Below, piece after piece: positions 1-9,144 of a stretch of DNA of 64,000 nt. Under the pieces are notes generated by a model. That model was not told the DNA's origin and ran no database searches. It saw only the letters and a program-made list of their open reading frames with translations. The translations under genes were made by a program, and so were the position numbers. Source of the stretch: Achromobacter pulmonis (GTDB lineage Bacteria; Pseudomonadota; Gammaproteobacteria; Burkholderiales; Burkholderiaceae_B); assembly GCF_002885955.2 (NCBI RefSeq), contig NZ_POQS01000002.1, forward strand, positions 230,230 through 294,229. Reading direction: 5' to 3'. The first letter of the stretch is position 1. Every line of letters starts with the position of its first letter.

Positions 1-701
1 CCGCCCACGATCACCACCACCAGCACCGACAGGCCGAACACGCCCATCGACGACGAGATCCCGCCGATCGCGCCCACGATCACGCCGGACACCGCGGCGA
101 TGGCGCCGGCGGCCACCCAGGCCAGCGAAAACACGCGCGGCACGTTGATGCCCATCGCATACGCCGCGCCCTGGTCCGACGCCGTGGCGCGCAGCGCCAC
201 CCCGCCGCGCCAGTAGCGGAACACGACCAGCACCAGCAGCGCCAGCGCCACGGCCACCCAGAACCCGTAGAACACCTTGGGCGCCACGAAGGCCTCGCCC
301 ACCATCACGGGCGCGCGCGGCATGAATTCCGGCAGGCGCCGCTGGTCGGCCGTCCAGATCAGCTCCACCACGCCCACCAGGATGGACGCCAGTCCCACCG
401 TGATCATGAACACCGAGATCGGCGATTCGCCCAGCATGGGCCTGATGGTCAGCCGCTCGACCAGCGCGCCGAACACGCCCGAGGCCAGCACCGCGCCGGC
501 GATGGCCAGCCATATCGGCCAGTCCATGCCCGCGGCGAACGCATAGAACAGATAGGCGCCCAGCATCAGGAATTCGCCGATGGCGATGTTGACCACCCGC
601 GTGGCCTTGTAGACGATGACGAACGCCAGCGCCGCCAGCGCGTACAGCCCGCCGCTGCCCAGCCCGGCCAGCGAGACCTCCAGGAAGAACAGCATGTCCA
701 T
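1..701 (-). CDS. livH: Branched-chain amino acid-type ABC transporter permease (LivH family), C-terminus cut by window edge
   Basis: This is an inner-membrane permease subunit of a Liv/HAAT-type ABC importer. The minus-strand frame starts at the ATG ending at 701, which shares one base with the livG stop (TGATG), so the two are translationally coupled. The visible 233 residues are strongly hydrophobic, with several membrane segments and the LivH-like stretches GLYALAALAFVIVYKATRVVN and GEFLMLGAYL near the N-terminus. The gene runs off the left edge, so its end is not seen. The LivG partner follows the family pattern. The substrate need not be a branched-chain amino acid: the divergent enoyl-CoA hydratase suggests an organic acid or aromatic acid (inference). 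Confidence 0.9.
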   Translation of the reverse strand, partial: MDMLFFLEVSLAGLGSGGLYALAALAFVIVYKATRVVNIAIGEFLMLGAYLFYAFAAGMDWPIWLAIAGAVLASGVFGALVERLTIRPMLGESPISVFMITVGLASILVGVVELIWTADQRRLPEFMPRAPVMVGEAFVAPKVFYGFWVAVALALLVLVVFRYWRGGVALRATASDQGAAYAMGINVPRVFSLAWVAAGAIAAVSGVIVGAIGGISSSMGVFGLSVLVVVIVG

Positions 702-1525
702 CAGGCCGCCTCCCGCAGCCGGCGGCGCAGATCGCCCACGTCGCCCGCGCCCAGGTAGGCCTGGATGACCTGCGGATCGGCCTGCACCTGCGCCGGCGTG
801 CCGTCGGCGATGACCTGGCCGAAGTTCAGCACCACCACGTGATCCGACAGGTCCATCACCATGCCCATGTCGTGCTCCACCATCAGCACCGTCACGCCCC
901 ACTCGGCGCGCGCGTCCAGGATGAAGCGCGCCATGTCGTCGGTCTCCTCGCGGTTCATGCCGGCCACCGGCTCGTCCAGCATCAGCACCTTGGGGTTCAT
1001 GGCCAGCGCGCGCGCCAGCTCCACGCGCTTTTGCAGGCCGTACGACAGCGCCGCCACCGGCGCGTGGCGGATGTGGTCGATCTCCAGGAAATCGATGATG
1101 CGTTCTTCGATATCGGCGCGCAGCGCCATCTCTTCGCGACGCGCCCGGCCCAGGTAGAAAAGCGCGTCCAGCACGTTGCTGCGCAGGTGGGCATGGCGGC
1201 CCAGCTTGATGTTGTCCAGCACCGTCATGCCGCGAAACAGCGCGATGTTCTGGAAGCTGCGGGCCAGGCCCAGCCTGGCGCGCTCCGGCGCCGCCACGCG
1301 CGTGATGTCGCGCCCCAGGAAGCGGATCTGTCCCGCCGAGGGCTTGTAGAAACCGGAAATGGTGTTGAACAGCGAGGTCTTGCCGGCGCCGTTCGGGCCG
1401 ATGACCGTGGTGATGGAGCCGGGCTCCACGCGGAACCCCACGTCCGTGAGCGCCTTGACCCCGCCAAACGACAGCGTGACGCCATCGACCTCCAGCAACG
1501 GAGGGCTGTCCGACCGATCCACCAT
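701..1525 (-). CDS. livG: ABC transporter ATP-binding protein, LivG family
   Basis: Cytoplasmic ATPase that powers the adjacent Liv-type importer. The 274-residue protein has Walker A GPNGAGKT at about 43-50, a signature motif LSYGLQKR at about 160-167 (a variant of LSGGQ usual in LivG proteins), Walker B LMLDEP at about 181-186 and the switch histidine at about 218. Length and motifs are typical of LivG. It is followed by livH with a one-base overlap and is presumably an early gene of an operon reading leftwards out of the window (livM, livF and a binding protein expected outside). The intergenic region upstream carries a palindrome that may control it. Confidence 0.95.
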   Translation of the reverse strand: MVDRSDSPPLLEVDGVTLSFGGVKALTDVGFRVEPGSITTVIGPNGAGKTSLFNTISGFYKPSAGQIRFLGRDITRVAAPERARLGLARSFQNIALFRGMTVLDNIKLGRHAHLRSNVLDALFYLGRARREEMALRADIEERIIDFLEIDHIRHAPVAALSYGLQKRVELARALAMNPKVLMLDEPVAGMNREETDDMARFILDARAEWGVTVLMVEHDMGMVMDLSDHVVVLNFGQVIADGTPAQVQADPQVIQAYLGAGDVGDLRRRLREAA

Positions 1526-1690
1526 TTGTCTCCCCGCTTTCGATGCGAAGTTTTTATCGGTTGTCGGCGTCAGTCTGGCGAACCCGCGAGGCAGGCGATG
1601 CAGCGAACCTGTCTTTACCCACGCCAGTACAGCGCCGGAAAATCGTTCAATGCTTCGTTCAATGCGTTACGCTAAGCGTGCTCAAAACAA

Positions 1691-1710
1691 AACCAAGCAA
1701 GCGCTCGGTT
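1691..1710. promoter_or_regulatory. 20-bp palindrome, possible TetR-type operator in a divergent promoter region
   Basis: The sequence AACCAAGCAAGCGCTCGGTT has half-sites AACCAAGC and GCTCGGTT (reverse complement AACCGAGC), matching at 7 of 8 positions around a 4-base centre. It sits in the only gap between livG (minus) and the enoyl-CoA hydratase (plus). Dyads of this size and style are typical of TetR-family operators near acyl-CoA metabolism genes. The regulator is not in the window, so its identity is unknown. Confidence 0.45.
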
Positions 1711-1774
1711 CAGACCATAGCATCGCGTTTTTTGGATCGACAGCTGGTATTTACCCGATAACGGAGACTCCCCC

Positions 1775-2578
1775 ATGACCCCTGCACTTCCGGCCCTGCG
1801 GACGCTGCTTCTGGAAACCGACGGCGCCATCGCGACGGTGACGCTCAACCGCGCCGACGCGCTCAACGCCATCGACGTGGCCATGGCCCGCGACCTGCAG
1901 CAGGCGGCCCAATGGCTGGAAGCCCGCGACGACGTCCGCGTGGTGCTGCTGCGCGCCGCGGGCAAGGCGTTCTGCGCCGGCGGCGACATCTCCATGTTCG
2001 AAGGCGAGCCCGCGCACGTGCGGGCCACGCTGCTGGACCTGTTCACGCCGCTCAACGATTTCGTCGCCCGCGTCGCGCGCATGGACAAGCTATGGCTGGC
2101 CCAGGTGCATGGCATCGCCGCCGGCGCCGGCCTGTCGCTGGTGCTGGCCTGCGACCTGGCCATCGCCGCGGCCGATGCGCGCTTCCTGACCGCCTACCTG
2201 AAACTCGGCGCCACGCCGGACGCCGGCATGACGCATGGCCTGACCCGGGTGCTGGGCGCGCGCCGCGCGCTGGACCTGCTGCTGCATCCCGACCCCTTCG
2301 GCGCGGCCGAGGCGCTGGCCTGGGGCATCGTCACCCGCACCGCGCCCGCCGGGGATCTGGCCGAAGCGGCGCGGGCCTACGCCGGCGCCCTGGCCGCGAA
2401 CGCCCCGCACGGCATCGCCGGCGCCAAGGCGCTGCTGCGCGCTGCCGAACACGCCCCGCTGGAAACCCAGCTGGCCGAAGAGACCGCGCGGTTCCTGGAC
2501 TCGGCCGCGCGCGCCGATTTCGCCGAAGGCGTGCAGGCCTTCCGCGAGAAACGGCCGCCGACATTCAGCGGCAGATAA
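1775..2578 (+). CDS. Enoyl-CoA hydratase/isomerase family protein
   Basis: Crotonase-fold enzyme of 267 residues acting on acyl-CoA thioesters in the cytoplasm. The oxyanion-hole segments are visible: FCAGGD at about 66-71 and HGIAAGAG at about 112-119. The two glutamates of classical enoyl-CoA hydratases are not apparent at the expected places. The second position lies in PDAGMT and is an aspartate (about 149), as in PaaG-like isomerases, so an isomerase role is at least as likely as a hydratase. A GGAG ribosome site lies about 10 bases before the ATG. It is divergent from the Liv-type operon and probably co-regulated (inference). The exact substrate is not known. Confidence 0.88.
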   Translation: MTPALPALRTLLLETDGAIATVTLNRADALNAIDVAMARDLQQAAQWLEARDDVRVVLLRAAGKAFCAGGDISMFEGEPAHVRATLLDLFTPLNDFVARVARMDKLWLAQVHGIAAGAGLSLVLACDLAIAAADARFLTAYLKLGATPDAGMTHGLTRVLGARRALDLLLHPDPFGAAEALAWGIVTRTAPAGDLAEAARAYAGALAANAPHGIAGAKALLRAAEHAPLETQLAEETARFLDSAARADFAEGVQAFREKRPPTFSGR

Positions 2579-2591
2579 AGCATAAGGAAAA

Positions 2592-3476
2592 CTAGACGAC
2601 GCGCTTTTCGACCGCCTGCGCCCAGCGCCGCGCCACCGTCGGCGAGGTGGCGCAGGTGGCCGATTCCGTCACCACGCGCACCGCGCGTTCGAGCAGCTGG
2701 ATGTCGGCCTCGTGCTGGCGCGCCACGTGCGGGTCTTCGAAGAAGATCACGCGCTGGCACTGGTGTTCCAGCACCAGCTCGGCGATCTGCGCGTCGCCGC
2801 CCAGCGGGCCGCTCAGGTAGCGGTGCACCCAGGGCGTGTCCTTCGGCCAGCCGCGCGACCAGGCCAGCTCGTTGAGGCGCCCGCCCGTGGTGCCCGTGGC
2901 CACGCGGCGCGCAAAGCGCGACAGCACGTCGAAGTGCTCGGCCGCGAAAGCCACCATTTCGTCCTTCAGGGCGTCGTGGGCGATCAGCGCCAGGGTCTGG
3001 CCGGTGAAGTTGAACAGGCGCGAGACCGAGGCGTCCGGCGCCAGCCCGGCGTGCACGCGCTCGACCTCCATCCATTCGATGGCGCCGGCCAGCGTCGAGA
3101 TGAACGGCCGGCCATGCGTGATGCACTGGCGCTTCAAGGCCAGCGCCTCGGGAAAAATCGAAGACGGGTCGACCGGATCGATCAGGTAGATCGCGCCGTC
3201 GAACGGCGCGTCGCCGTCGCGGCCCTCGGTGACCCGGGCCACCAGCTTCATCAGGCCGCCCTCGCGGCCATAGGGATAGCGGATCAGGCCGCTATAGCCC
3301 TGCAGCATGCCTTCGCGCACGATGGCGTCGTGCGTGCGGCCCACGGTGTGCAGCTGCACGCCCAGTTCGCGGATGGTGGACGAGCAGGCGCGCAGCCAGC
3401 TGAACAGGGCGGCGTCGGGAGTTTCGTGGTGGAGCCGGTTGGCGGCCAGGCCAAAGCGCAATTGGGCAGCGGGCAT
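2592..3476 (-). CDS. Tandem methylglyoxal-synthase-like protein (one intact-looking, one degenerate domain)
   Basis: 294 residues with two methylglyoxal-synthase-fold halves. The C-terminal half (about 160-270) keeps the family pattern: AHDALK at 166-171 (aligning with Asp20 and Lys23 of E. coli MgsA), GTTGGR at 195-200, SGPLGGD at 222-228 (Asp71), FFEDP at 245-249 (Asp91), then His255 and Asp258 (His98 and Asp101). The N-terminal half (about 8-140) keeps the outline, as in GREGGLMKLV and YLIDP, but lacks most catalytic residues. E. coli MgsA is a single domain of about 152 residues that turns dihydroxyacetone phosphate into methylglyoxal. This protein could be an active enzyme with a regulatory half, or a related phosphate-binding protein. 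It lies just downstream of the isc operon terminator. Confidence 0.75.
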   Translation of the reverse strand: MPAAQLRFGLAANRLHHETPDAALFSWLRACSSTIRELGVQLHTVGRTHDAIVREGMLQGYSGLIRYPYGREGGLMKLVARVTEGRDGDAPFDGAIYLIDPVDPSSIFPEALALKRQCITHGRPFISTLAGAIEWMEVERVHAGLAPDASVSRLFNFTGQTLALIAHDALKDEMVAFAAEHFDVLSRFARRVATGTTGGRLNELAWSRGWPKDTPWVHRYLSGPLGGDAQIAELVLEHQCQRVIFFEDPHVARQHEADIQLLERAVRVVTESATCATSPTVARRWAQAVEKRVV

Positions 3477-3543
3477 CGATAGACTCGGGCAAAAGAAACG
3501 GCGGAGATACCGATGATACCGTGGCCCGCATTACCCGCCGGCG

Positions 3544-3569
3544 AAAAAAAAGCTCCCCGGGGGGAGCTT
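3544..3569 (-). terminator. Rho-independent terminator of the isc operon
   Basis: Read on the minus strand, the stem AGCTCCCC/GGGGAGCT is followed by a run of T's. It lies 16 bases after the iscX stop, as expected for the end of the operon. Confidence 0.8.
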
Positions 3570-3584
3570 GTCCGAAGCCGGCCT

Positions 3585-3779
3585 TCAGTCGGCTTCGTCG
3601 ATCCAGGCCATCTGGATGGCCTCCAGGATTTTCTCGCCGCAATGGGCGGGATCGTCGCTGAAACTCGGCAAGGCCAGGACCCATTCGCGCAGCTGCACGA
3701 AGCGCAGCGTCTTGGGGTCCACGTCCGGATACGCATCGGCCAGCGCGGCGGCGATCTCGTAGGTGTCGGTCCACTTCAT
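3585..3779 (-). CDS. iscX: Fe-S cluster assembly protein IscX
   Basis: A 64-residue acidic protein beginning MKWTDTYEIA, which is the IscX (YfhJ) family start; E. coli IscX is 66 residues. IscX binds IscS and iron and modulates cluster assembly on IscU. The chosen ATG shares one base with the fdx stop (TGATG); an open frame continues upstream inside fdx but has no family match. It is the last gene of the isc operon and is followed by a terminator. Confidence 0.95.
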   Translation of the reverse strand: MKWTDTYEIAAALADAYPDVDPKTLRFVQLREWVLALPSFSDDPAHCGEKILEAIQMAWIDEAD

Positions 3780-4120
3780 CAATGGCCCTCTTTCGCGTGG
3801 TTGATGGTGTACTTGGGAATCTCGACCGTCAGGTCGGCGTCCGCCACCAGCGCCTGGCACGACAGGCGCGAGGTCGGGGTCAGGCCCCAGGCCTTGTCCA
3901 GCAGATCCTCTTCGTCGTCGGTGGCGTCCTCGAGCGAAGCATAACCCTGCTTGACCACCACGTGACAGGTGGTGCAGGCGCACGACAGTTCGCAGGCGTG
4001 CTCGATGTCGATGTGGTTGTCCAGCAGCACGCGGCAGATCGACACGCCCTTGGGCGCGTCTTCGATCACCGCGCCTTCCGGGCAGTAATCGGGATGAGGC
4101 AATACGGTCAGTTTCGGCAT
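3779..4120 (-). CDS. fdx: ISC-type [2Fe-2S] ferredoxin
   Basis: 113-residue adrenodoxin-type ferredoxin that supplies electrons for Fe-S cluster assembly. The cluster ligands can be placed as Cys43, Cys49, Cys52 (in HACELSCACTTC) and Cys88; Cys47 is an extra cysteine also present in E. coli Fdx. It lies between hscA and iscX, as in most proteobacterial isc operons, and its stop overlaps the iscX start. Confidence 0.96.
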   Translation of the reverse strand: MPKLTVLPHPDYCPEGAVIEDAPKGVSICRVLLDNHIDIEHACELSCACTTCHVVVKQGYASLEDATDDEEDLLDKAWGLTPTSRLSCQALVADADLTVEIPKYTINHAKEGH

Positions 4121-4129
4121 AACGTGTTA

Positions 4130-5995
4130 TCAGGCGATCTCATCTAGTTTGCGGCCGGCCAGCGCGGCGCGGATGCTGCGGTCCATGCGGCGCGCCGCGA
4201 ACTCGTCGGTCGCCGCCGCCAGGGCCTGCACCGCGTCCTTCACGGTATCGGCGTCGGTCGCGTCCTGCGCCGCGGTGGCGGCCTGCAGGCACTCGTCCAC
4301 GCGCTTGCGCTCTTCGGCGTCCAGCAGGTCGCCGTCCACGGCCAGCGCGGCCTGCACGGATTCCACCAGCTGGCGGGCATCGACTTGCTGCTCGCGCAGC
4401 ATGCGGGCCTGCGCGTCGGAATCGGCCTGCGCCACGCTGTCGGCCAGCATCTGCGCGATTTCCTCGTCCGACAGGCCGTAGGACGGCTTGACCGACACCA
4501 TGGCCTCGACGCCCTGGCTTTGCTCGCGGGCGGTCACGCTCAACAGCCCGTCGGCGTCCACCTGGAAGGTCACGCGGATGCGCGCCGCGCCCGCCACCAT
4601 GGGCGGAATGCCGCGCAGCTCGAAGCGCGCCAGCGAGCGCGAATCGGCGACCAGGTCGCGCTCGCCCTGCACCACGTGGATGCTCATGGCGGTCTGGCCG
4701 TCCTTGAAGGTGGTGAATTCCTGGGCGCGCGCCACCGGAATGGTGCTGTTGCGCGGGATCACGCGCTCCACCAGGCCACCCATGGTTTCCAGTCCCAGCG
4801 ACAGCGGGATCACATCCAGCAGCAGCCAGTCCTCGCCCGGAGCGCGGTTGCCGGCCAGCAGGTTGGCCTGCAGCGCCGCGCCCAGCGCCACCACCTGGTC
4901 GGGGTCCAGGTCGGTCAGGGGCGTGGTGCCGAACAGCTGCCCCACCGCCGCGCGCACCACCGGCATGCGGGTCGCGCCGCCCACCATCACCACGCCGCGC
5001 ACGTCGGCCGGCGCGAGCGCGGCGTCGCGCAGCGCGCGCCGGGCGCAGTCCAGGGTGCGTTCGATCAGGGGCCGGGCCAGGGTTTCGAATTCGGCGCGGG
5101 TCAGCGCCGCGTCCAGCTTGCGGCCGTCCGACAGCGCCAGCTGCACACGGGCCTCGTCGGCATCGGACAGCGCTTCGCGCGCCGCGCGCGCGGCCATCAG
5201 CAGGCCGCGCCGGTCCGACGGCGTCAGCTCGCCGCCGGCGGCCAGTCCGGCCAGGGCGCGGTCGGCGATCAGGGAGTCGAAATCGTCGCCGCCCAGCGCC
5301 GTGTCGCCGCCCGTGGCGATCACTTCGAACACGCCCTGGGTCAGGCGCAGGATGGAAATGTCGAAGGTGCCGCCGCCCAGGTCGTACACCGCGTACACGC
5401 CCTCGGCCGCATGATCCAGGCCGTAGGCGATGGCCGCCGCGGTCGGCTCGTTGAGCAGGCGCAGCACGTTCAGTCCGGCCAGGCGGGCCGCGTCGCGGGT
5501 GGCCTGGCGCTGGGCGTCGTCGAAATACGCGGGCACCGTGATGACGGCGCCCACCAGGTCGTCGCCCAGCACGTCTTCGGCGCGCTGGCGCAACACCGCC
5601 AGGATCTGCGCCGACACCTCGACCGGGCTCAGGTCGCCCTGCACCGTGCGGATGCGCACCATGCCGGGCGCGTCCACGAATTCGTAGGGCGCGCGCATGG
5701 CCTCGGCCTCCGCCAGCGAGCGGCCCATGAAGCGCTTGACCGACACCACGGTGTTGTGGGGGTCCTGCGCCTGCTGGGCCAGCGGCTCGCGGCCCGTGGT
5801 GACCTTGCCGTCGGGGAAATAGCGCACGGCAGACGGCAGCAGGGCCTGGCCCTGCGCATCCGTCAGCACTTCGGCGACGCTGCTGCGCACCGCCGCGACG
5901 AGGGAATTGGTCGTGCCCAGGTCGATCCCGACCGCCAGCTTGCGCTGGTGCGGCGCGGGCGATTCACCGGGTTCGGATATCTGCAATAAGGCCAT
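4130..5995 (-). CDS. hscA: Fe-S protein assembly chaperone HscA (Hsp70 family)
   Basis: 621-residue Hsp70 homologue dedicated to Fe-S transfer from IscU. The N-terminal ATPase domain shows the phosphate-1 loop [10 protein letters not shown] at about 22-31, followed by [14 protein letters not shown]-type signatures; the substrate-binding domain and helical lid make up the C-terminal third. It works with HscB, encoded just upstream, and recognises the LPPVK motif of IscU, which is present in this operon's IscU. Length matches E. coli HscA (616). It is ten bases upstream of fdx. Confidence 0.97.
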   Translation of the reverse strand: MALLQISEPGESPAPHQRKLAVGIDLGTTNSLVAAVRSSVAEVLTDAQGQALLPSAVRYFPDGKVTTGREPLAQQAQDPHNTVVSVKRFMGRSLAEAEAMRAPYEFVDAPGMVRIRTVQGDLSPVEVSAQILAVLRQRAEDVLGDDLVGAVITVPAYFDDAQRQATRDAARLAGLNVLRLLNEPTAAAIAYGLDHAAEGVYAVYDLGGGTFDISILRLTQGVFEVIATGGDTALGGDDFDSLIADRALAGLAAGGELTPSDRRGLLMAARAAREALSDADEARVQLALSDGRKLDAALTRAEFETLARPLIERTLDCARRALRDAALAPADVRGVVMVGGATRMPVVRAAVGQLFGTTPLTDLDPDQVVALGAALQANLLAGNRAPGEDWLLLDVIPLSLGLETMGGLVERVIPRNSTIPVARAQEFTTFKDGQTAMSIHVVQGERDLVADSRSLARFELRGIPPMVAGAARIRVTFQVDADGLLSVTAREQSQGVEAMVSVKPSYGLSDEEIAQMLADSVAQADSDAQARMLREQQVDARQLVESVQAALAVDGDLLDAEERKRVDECLQAATAAQDATDADTVKDAVQALAAATDEFAARRMDRSIRAALAGRKLDEIA

Positions 5996-6046
5996 GTGAT
6001 TCGGTTCTTCTGATCTGTGGGCGGCGGCGCGGCCGCGCGCCTTGGG

Positions 6047-6559
6047 CTATCCGGCGGGCTGGGCTTCTGCCAGTTCCTGCGCCAGCTTCTCCACGAACAT
6101 CCATTCCCGCACCTTGGCGCCGGCCGCGGCGTAGTCGCGCTCCTGGTCCAGCAGGCGGGCGAGCGTGGCGTGCATGGAAGCGCGCGCCTGCTCCAGCTCG
6201 GCCTGCAAGGCGGCCAGGGCGGCTGCGTCGCCGCGCGCATCGTCCAGCATCTCGCGCCAGGTCATCTGCTGCATCAGGAAGGCGCCGTCCATGGAGGTGT
6301 TGCTTTCGGTCTGCAGGTCCACGCCGGCCTGTTCGCACAGGTAACGGGCCCGCAGCAGCGGGTCGCGCAGCTGGCGGTAGGCCTCGTTGGCGCGCGCCGC
6401 CCATTGCATGGCGACGCGGCGTTCGGCCGGACTGGCGGTGGCGTAACGGTCGGGATGCACCTGGGCGGCGACGGCGCGCCACGCGCTTTCCAACGCCCGG
6501 GCGTCGAGGTCGAAGCGTGCCGGCAAGCCGAACAGGCTGAAGTGGTCGTCTCCAGCCAA
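6047..6559 (-). CDS. hscB: Fe-S assembly co-chaperone HscB (J-domain protein)
   Basis: 170-residue DnaJ-type co-chaperone. The J-domain occupies the first ~75 residues with the HPD motif at about 35-37 that stimulates HscA ATPase; the remaining helical domain binds IscU. E. coli HscB is 171 residues. It sits two bases after iscA and about 50 bases before hscA, so it is part of the isc transcript. Confidence 0.96.
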   Translation of the reverse strand: MAGDDHFSLFGLPARFDLDARALESAWRAVAAQVHPDRYATASPAERRVAMQWAARANEAYRQLRDPLLRARYLCEQAGVDLQTESNTSMDGAFLMQQMTWREMLDDARGDAAALAALQAELEQARASMHATLARLLDQERDYAAAGAKVREWMFVEKLAQELAEAQPAG

Positions 6560-6561
6560 GA

Positions 6562-6885
6562 CTACACCGTGAACGACTCGCCGCAGCCGCAGGTCGCCTT
6601 CTCGTTGGGGTTGCGGAACTTGAAGCCTTCGTTCAGGCCTTCGCGGGCGTAGTCGAGCTCGGTGCCGTCGAGGTAGGACAGGCTCTTGGGATCGACGAAA
6701 ACCTTCACGCCGAAGCTCTCGAACACCTGGTCCTCGGGCGCCGCGTCGTCCACGTACTCGAGCTTGTAGGCCATGCCGGAGCAGCCCGTGGTCCTAACGC
6801 CGAGCCGCAAGCCGATACCCTTTCCGCGCTTCTGCAGGTAGCGGCCGATATGGGTGGCGGCCTGTTGGGTCAGGGTAACGGACAT
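6562..6885 (-). CDS. iscA: A-type Fe-S carrier IscA
   Basis: 107-residue A-type carrier that receives and delivers Fe-S clusters. The three conserved cysteines are visible: Cys35 in TTGCSGM, and Cys99 and Cys101 in TCGCGES. The start [10 protein letters not shown] is chosen because it matches the family length (107 in E. coli); the frame stays open upstream within iscU but without family resemblance. It lies two bases after iscU and two before hscB. Confidence 0.96.
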   Translation of the reverse strand: MSVTLTQQAATHIGRYLQKRGKGIGLRLGVRTTGCSGMAYKLEYVDDAAPEDQVFESFGVKVFVDPKSLSYLDGTELDYAREGLNEGFKFRNPNEKATCGCGESFTV

Positions 6886-6887
6886 GT

Positions 6888-7292
6888 TCAGCTCGCCACG
6901 GTTTCGGCCGCGACCGAATGCTTTTCTTTGTAGTTCTGCACCGCCGCCTTGATCGCGTCTTCGGCCAGGATGGAACAGTGCACCTTCACCGGCGGCAGGG
7001 CCAGCTCTTCGGCGATCTGCGTGTTGCGGATCTTCATGGCCTCGTCGAGCGTCTTGCCCTTGACCCATTCCGTCACCAGCGAGCTGGAGGCGATGGCCGA
7101 GCCGCAGCCGTAGGTCTTGAAGCGCGCGTCTTCGATCACGCCGGCTTCGTTGACCTTGATCTGCAGCTTCATGACGTCGCCACAGGCCGGCGCGCCGACC
7201 ATGCCGGTGCCCACCGATTCGTCCGACTTGTCGAACGAGCCGACGTTGCGGGGGTTTTCGTAGTGATCCAGAACTTTGGTGCTGTAAGACAT
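6888..7292 (-). CDS. iscU: Fe-S cluster scaffold IscU
   Basis: 134-residue scaffold on which IscS-derived sulfur and iron form [2Fe-2S] clusters. The three ligand cysteines are Cys37 (GAPACGD, with Asp39), Cys63 (YGCGSA) and Cys106. The HscA recognition motif LPPVKVHCS spans about 99-107. Length agrees with the family (128 in E. coli). It lies 33 bases after iscS in the operon. Confidence 0.97.
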   Translation of the reverse strand: MSYSTKVLDHYENPRNVGSFDKSDESVGTGMVGAPACGDVMKLQIKVNEAGVIEDARFKTYGCGSAIASSSLVTEWVKGKTLDEAMKIRNTQIAEELALPPVKVHCSILAEDAIKAAVQNYKEKHSVAAETVAS

Positions 7293-7325
7293 GCTATTTC
7301 TCCACGGATTTCTTGGCGCGGGCGC

Positions 7326-8537
7326 TTAGTGCGCGGCCCACTGCACGGTGTTCAAGTCGATGCCTTCCTTGGCCATTTCCCACAGCGGCGACATATCGCG
7401 CAGCTTGCCGACGCGGCTCTTGATGAGCTCGACGGCGAAGTCGACTTCCTGCTCGGTGGTGAAGCGGCCCAGCGTGAAACGGATCGAGCTGTGCGCCAGC
7501 TCGTCGTTGCGGCCCAGGGCGCGCAGCACGTAGGACGGTTCCAGGCTGGCCGAGGTGCAGGCCGAGCCGCTGGAGACGGCCAGTTCCTTGATCGCCATGA
7601 TCAGGGACTCGCCTTCGACATAGTTGAAGCTGACGTTCAGGTTATGCGGCACGCGCTGGTCCATGTCGCCGTTCAGGTAGACCTCTTCGATCTGCGACAG
7701 GCCTTTCCAGAGACGGTCGCGCAACATGCGGATGCGCTCGTTCTCGGTGCCCATTTCCTCGCGGGCCAGGCGGAAGGCCTCGCCCATGCCGACGATCTGG
7801 TGGGTGGCCAGCGTGCCGGAGCGGAAACCGCGCTCATGGCCGCCGCCGTGCATCTGCGCTTCGATGCGGATGCGCGGCTTGCGGCGCACGTACAGGGCGC
7901 CGATGCCCTTGGGGCCGTAGGTCTTGTGGGCCGAGAACGACATCAGGTCCACCTTGAGCTTCTGCAGGTCGATTTCCACCTTGCCGGTGGCCTGCGCGGC
8001 GTCGACGTGGAAGATGATGCCCTTCTCGCGGCAGATTTCGCCCAGGGTTTCCACGTCCTGGATCACGCCGATTTCGTTGTTCACCATCATCACGGACACC
8101 AGCACGGTGTCGGGGCGCAGCGCGGCCTTGAAGGTGTCCAGGTCGATCAGGCCGTTGTCCTTGACGTCCAGGTAGGTCACTTCGAAGCCCTGGCGCTCCA
8201 GCTCGCGACAGGTGTCGAGCACGGCCTTGTGCTCGGTCTTGACGGTGATGATGTGCTTGCCGCGCTCGGAGTAGAAGTTCGCGGCGCCCTTGATGGCCAG
8301 GTTGTCGGATTCCGTGGCGCCGGAGGTCCAGACGATTTCGCGCGGGTCGGCGTTGACCAGCTTGGCGACTTCTTCGCGGGCGCGCTCGACGGCCTCTTCC
8401 GACTCCCAGCCGAACGCGTGGCTGCGCGAAGCCGGGTTGCCGAAGTTGTCGTACAGCCAGGGCACCATCTTTTCAACGACGCGGGGATCGACGGGCGTCG
8501 TGGCGGAATAGTCCAGATAGATCGGGCGGGTGGTCAT
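7326..8537 (-). CDS. iscS: Cysteine desulfurase IscS
   Basis: 403-residue PLP enzyme that takes sulfur from L-cysteine as a persulfide and passes it to IscU and to tRNA thiolation. The PLP lysine is in [12 protein letters not shown]; the catalytic cysteine loop is [10 protein letters not shown]. The N-terminus [16 protein letters not shown] is typical of group I IscS (404 residues in E. coli). It lies 18 bases after iscR and is the first structural gene of the operon. Confidence 0.97.
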   Translation of the reverse strand: MTTRPIYLDYSATTPVDPRVVEKMVPWLYDNFGNPASRSHAFGWESEEAVERAREEVAKLVNADPREIVWTSGATESDNLAIKGAANFYSERGKHIITVKTEHKAVLDTCRELERQGFEVTYLDVKDNGLIDLDTFKAALRPDTVLVSVMMVNNEIGVIQDVETLGEICREKGIIFHVDAAQATGKVEIDLQKLKVDLMSFSAHKTYGPKGIGALYVRRKPRIRIEAQMHGGGHERGFRSGTLATHQIVGMGEAFRLAREEMGTENERIRMLRDRLWKGLSQIEEVYLNGDMDQRVPHNLNVSFNYVEGESLIMAIKELAVSSGSACTSASLEPSYVLRALGRNDELAHSSIRFTLGRFTTEQEVDFAVELIKSRVGKLRDMSPLWEMAKEGIDLNTVQWAAH

Positions 8538-8555
8538 TTCTACAACTCCTACTAC

Positions 8556-9095
8556 TTATACGGTGGCATTGGCGGCGACGGTCGCGGTCGGGGCATTGGC
8601 GGCGTTGGCGCCCCCCACCCGGTTGACGCGGACTGCGCAGGCCTGTGCCTGATTGTTGGCTTCCTGCAGCTGGCGCACGCGCTGCTGATCGACCAGATCC
8701 TGCAGCGACACCGAGTCCAGGTAATCGACCATCTTGCGGTTGAGCGTGGCCCAGAGTTCGTGCGTCATGCACTTGCCCGGCTTGCCGTCGTTGCCGCTGG
8801 TACAGTCGCGCTTGCCGCCGCAGCTGGTGGCGTCCAGCGGCTCGTCGACAGCGAAGATGATGTCGGCGACGGTCACGTTGCGCGCCAGGCGGGCCAGCGA
8901 ATAGCCGCCGCCCGGGCCGCGCACGCTGTCCACGAGCTCGTGGCGGCGCAGCTTGCCGAACAGCTGTTCCAGGTAGGACAACGAGATATTCTGACGCTGG
9001 CTGATGGCCGCAAGCGTGACCGGACCGCTATGCTGCCGCATAGCCAGGTCGATCATGGCAGTCACGGCGAAACGCCCTTTGGTAGTTAGCCGCAT
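8556..9095 (-). CDS. iscR: Fe-S cluster-responsive regulator IscR
   Basis: 179-residue Rrf2-family repressor that senses [2Fe-2S] status. The N-terminal winged helix starts MRLTTKGRFAVTAM, matching E. coli IscR; this ATG is preferred over one eight codons upstream. Cluster ligands are Cys92, Cys98, Cys109 and His112 (E. coli Cys92, Cys98, Cys104, His107), so the Cys98-Cys109 spacing is five residues longer than in E. coli. The C-terminus is rich in alanine and asparagine. In E. coli holo-IscR represses its own operon; the operator upstream suggests the same here. Confidence 0.96.
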   Translation of the reverse strand: MRLTTKGRFAVTAMIDLAMRQHSGPVTLAAISQRQNISLSYLEQLFGKLRRHELVDSVRGPGGGYSLARLARNVTVADIIFAVDEPLDATSCGGKRDCTSGNDGKPGKCMTHELWATLNRKMVDYLDSVSLQDLVDQQRVRQLQEANNQAQACAVRVNRVGGANAANAPTATVAANATV

Positions 9096-9144
9096 GGTAG
9101 GTTCCCAGTGATTCGGCAACGGCCGCCGGCGAATCCAGCGGCCA

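Noticed and set aside
6918-9089. A very long open frame on the plus strand opposite iscS, iscU and iscR
   Set aside because: It is an antisense shadow caused by extreme third-position GC; its translation is His/Ala/Asp/Gln-rich low complexity and matches no family, while the minus-strand genes are certain.
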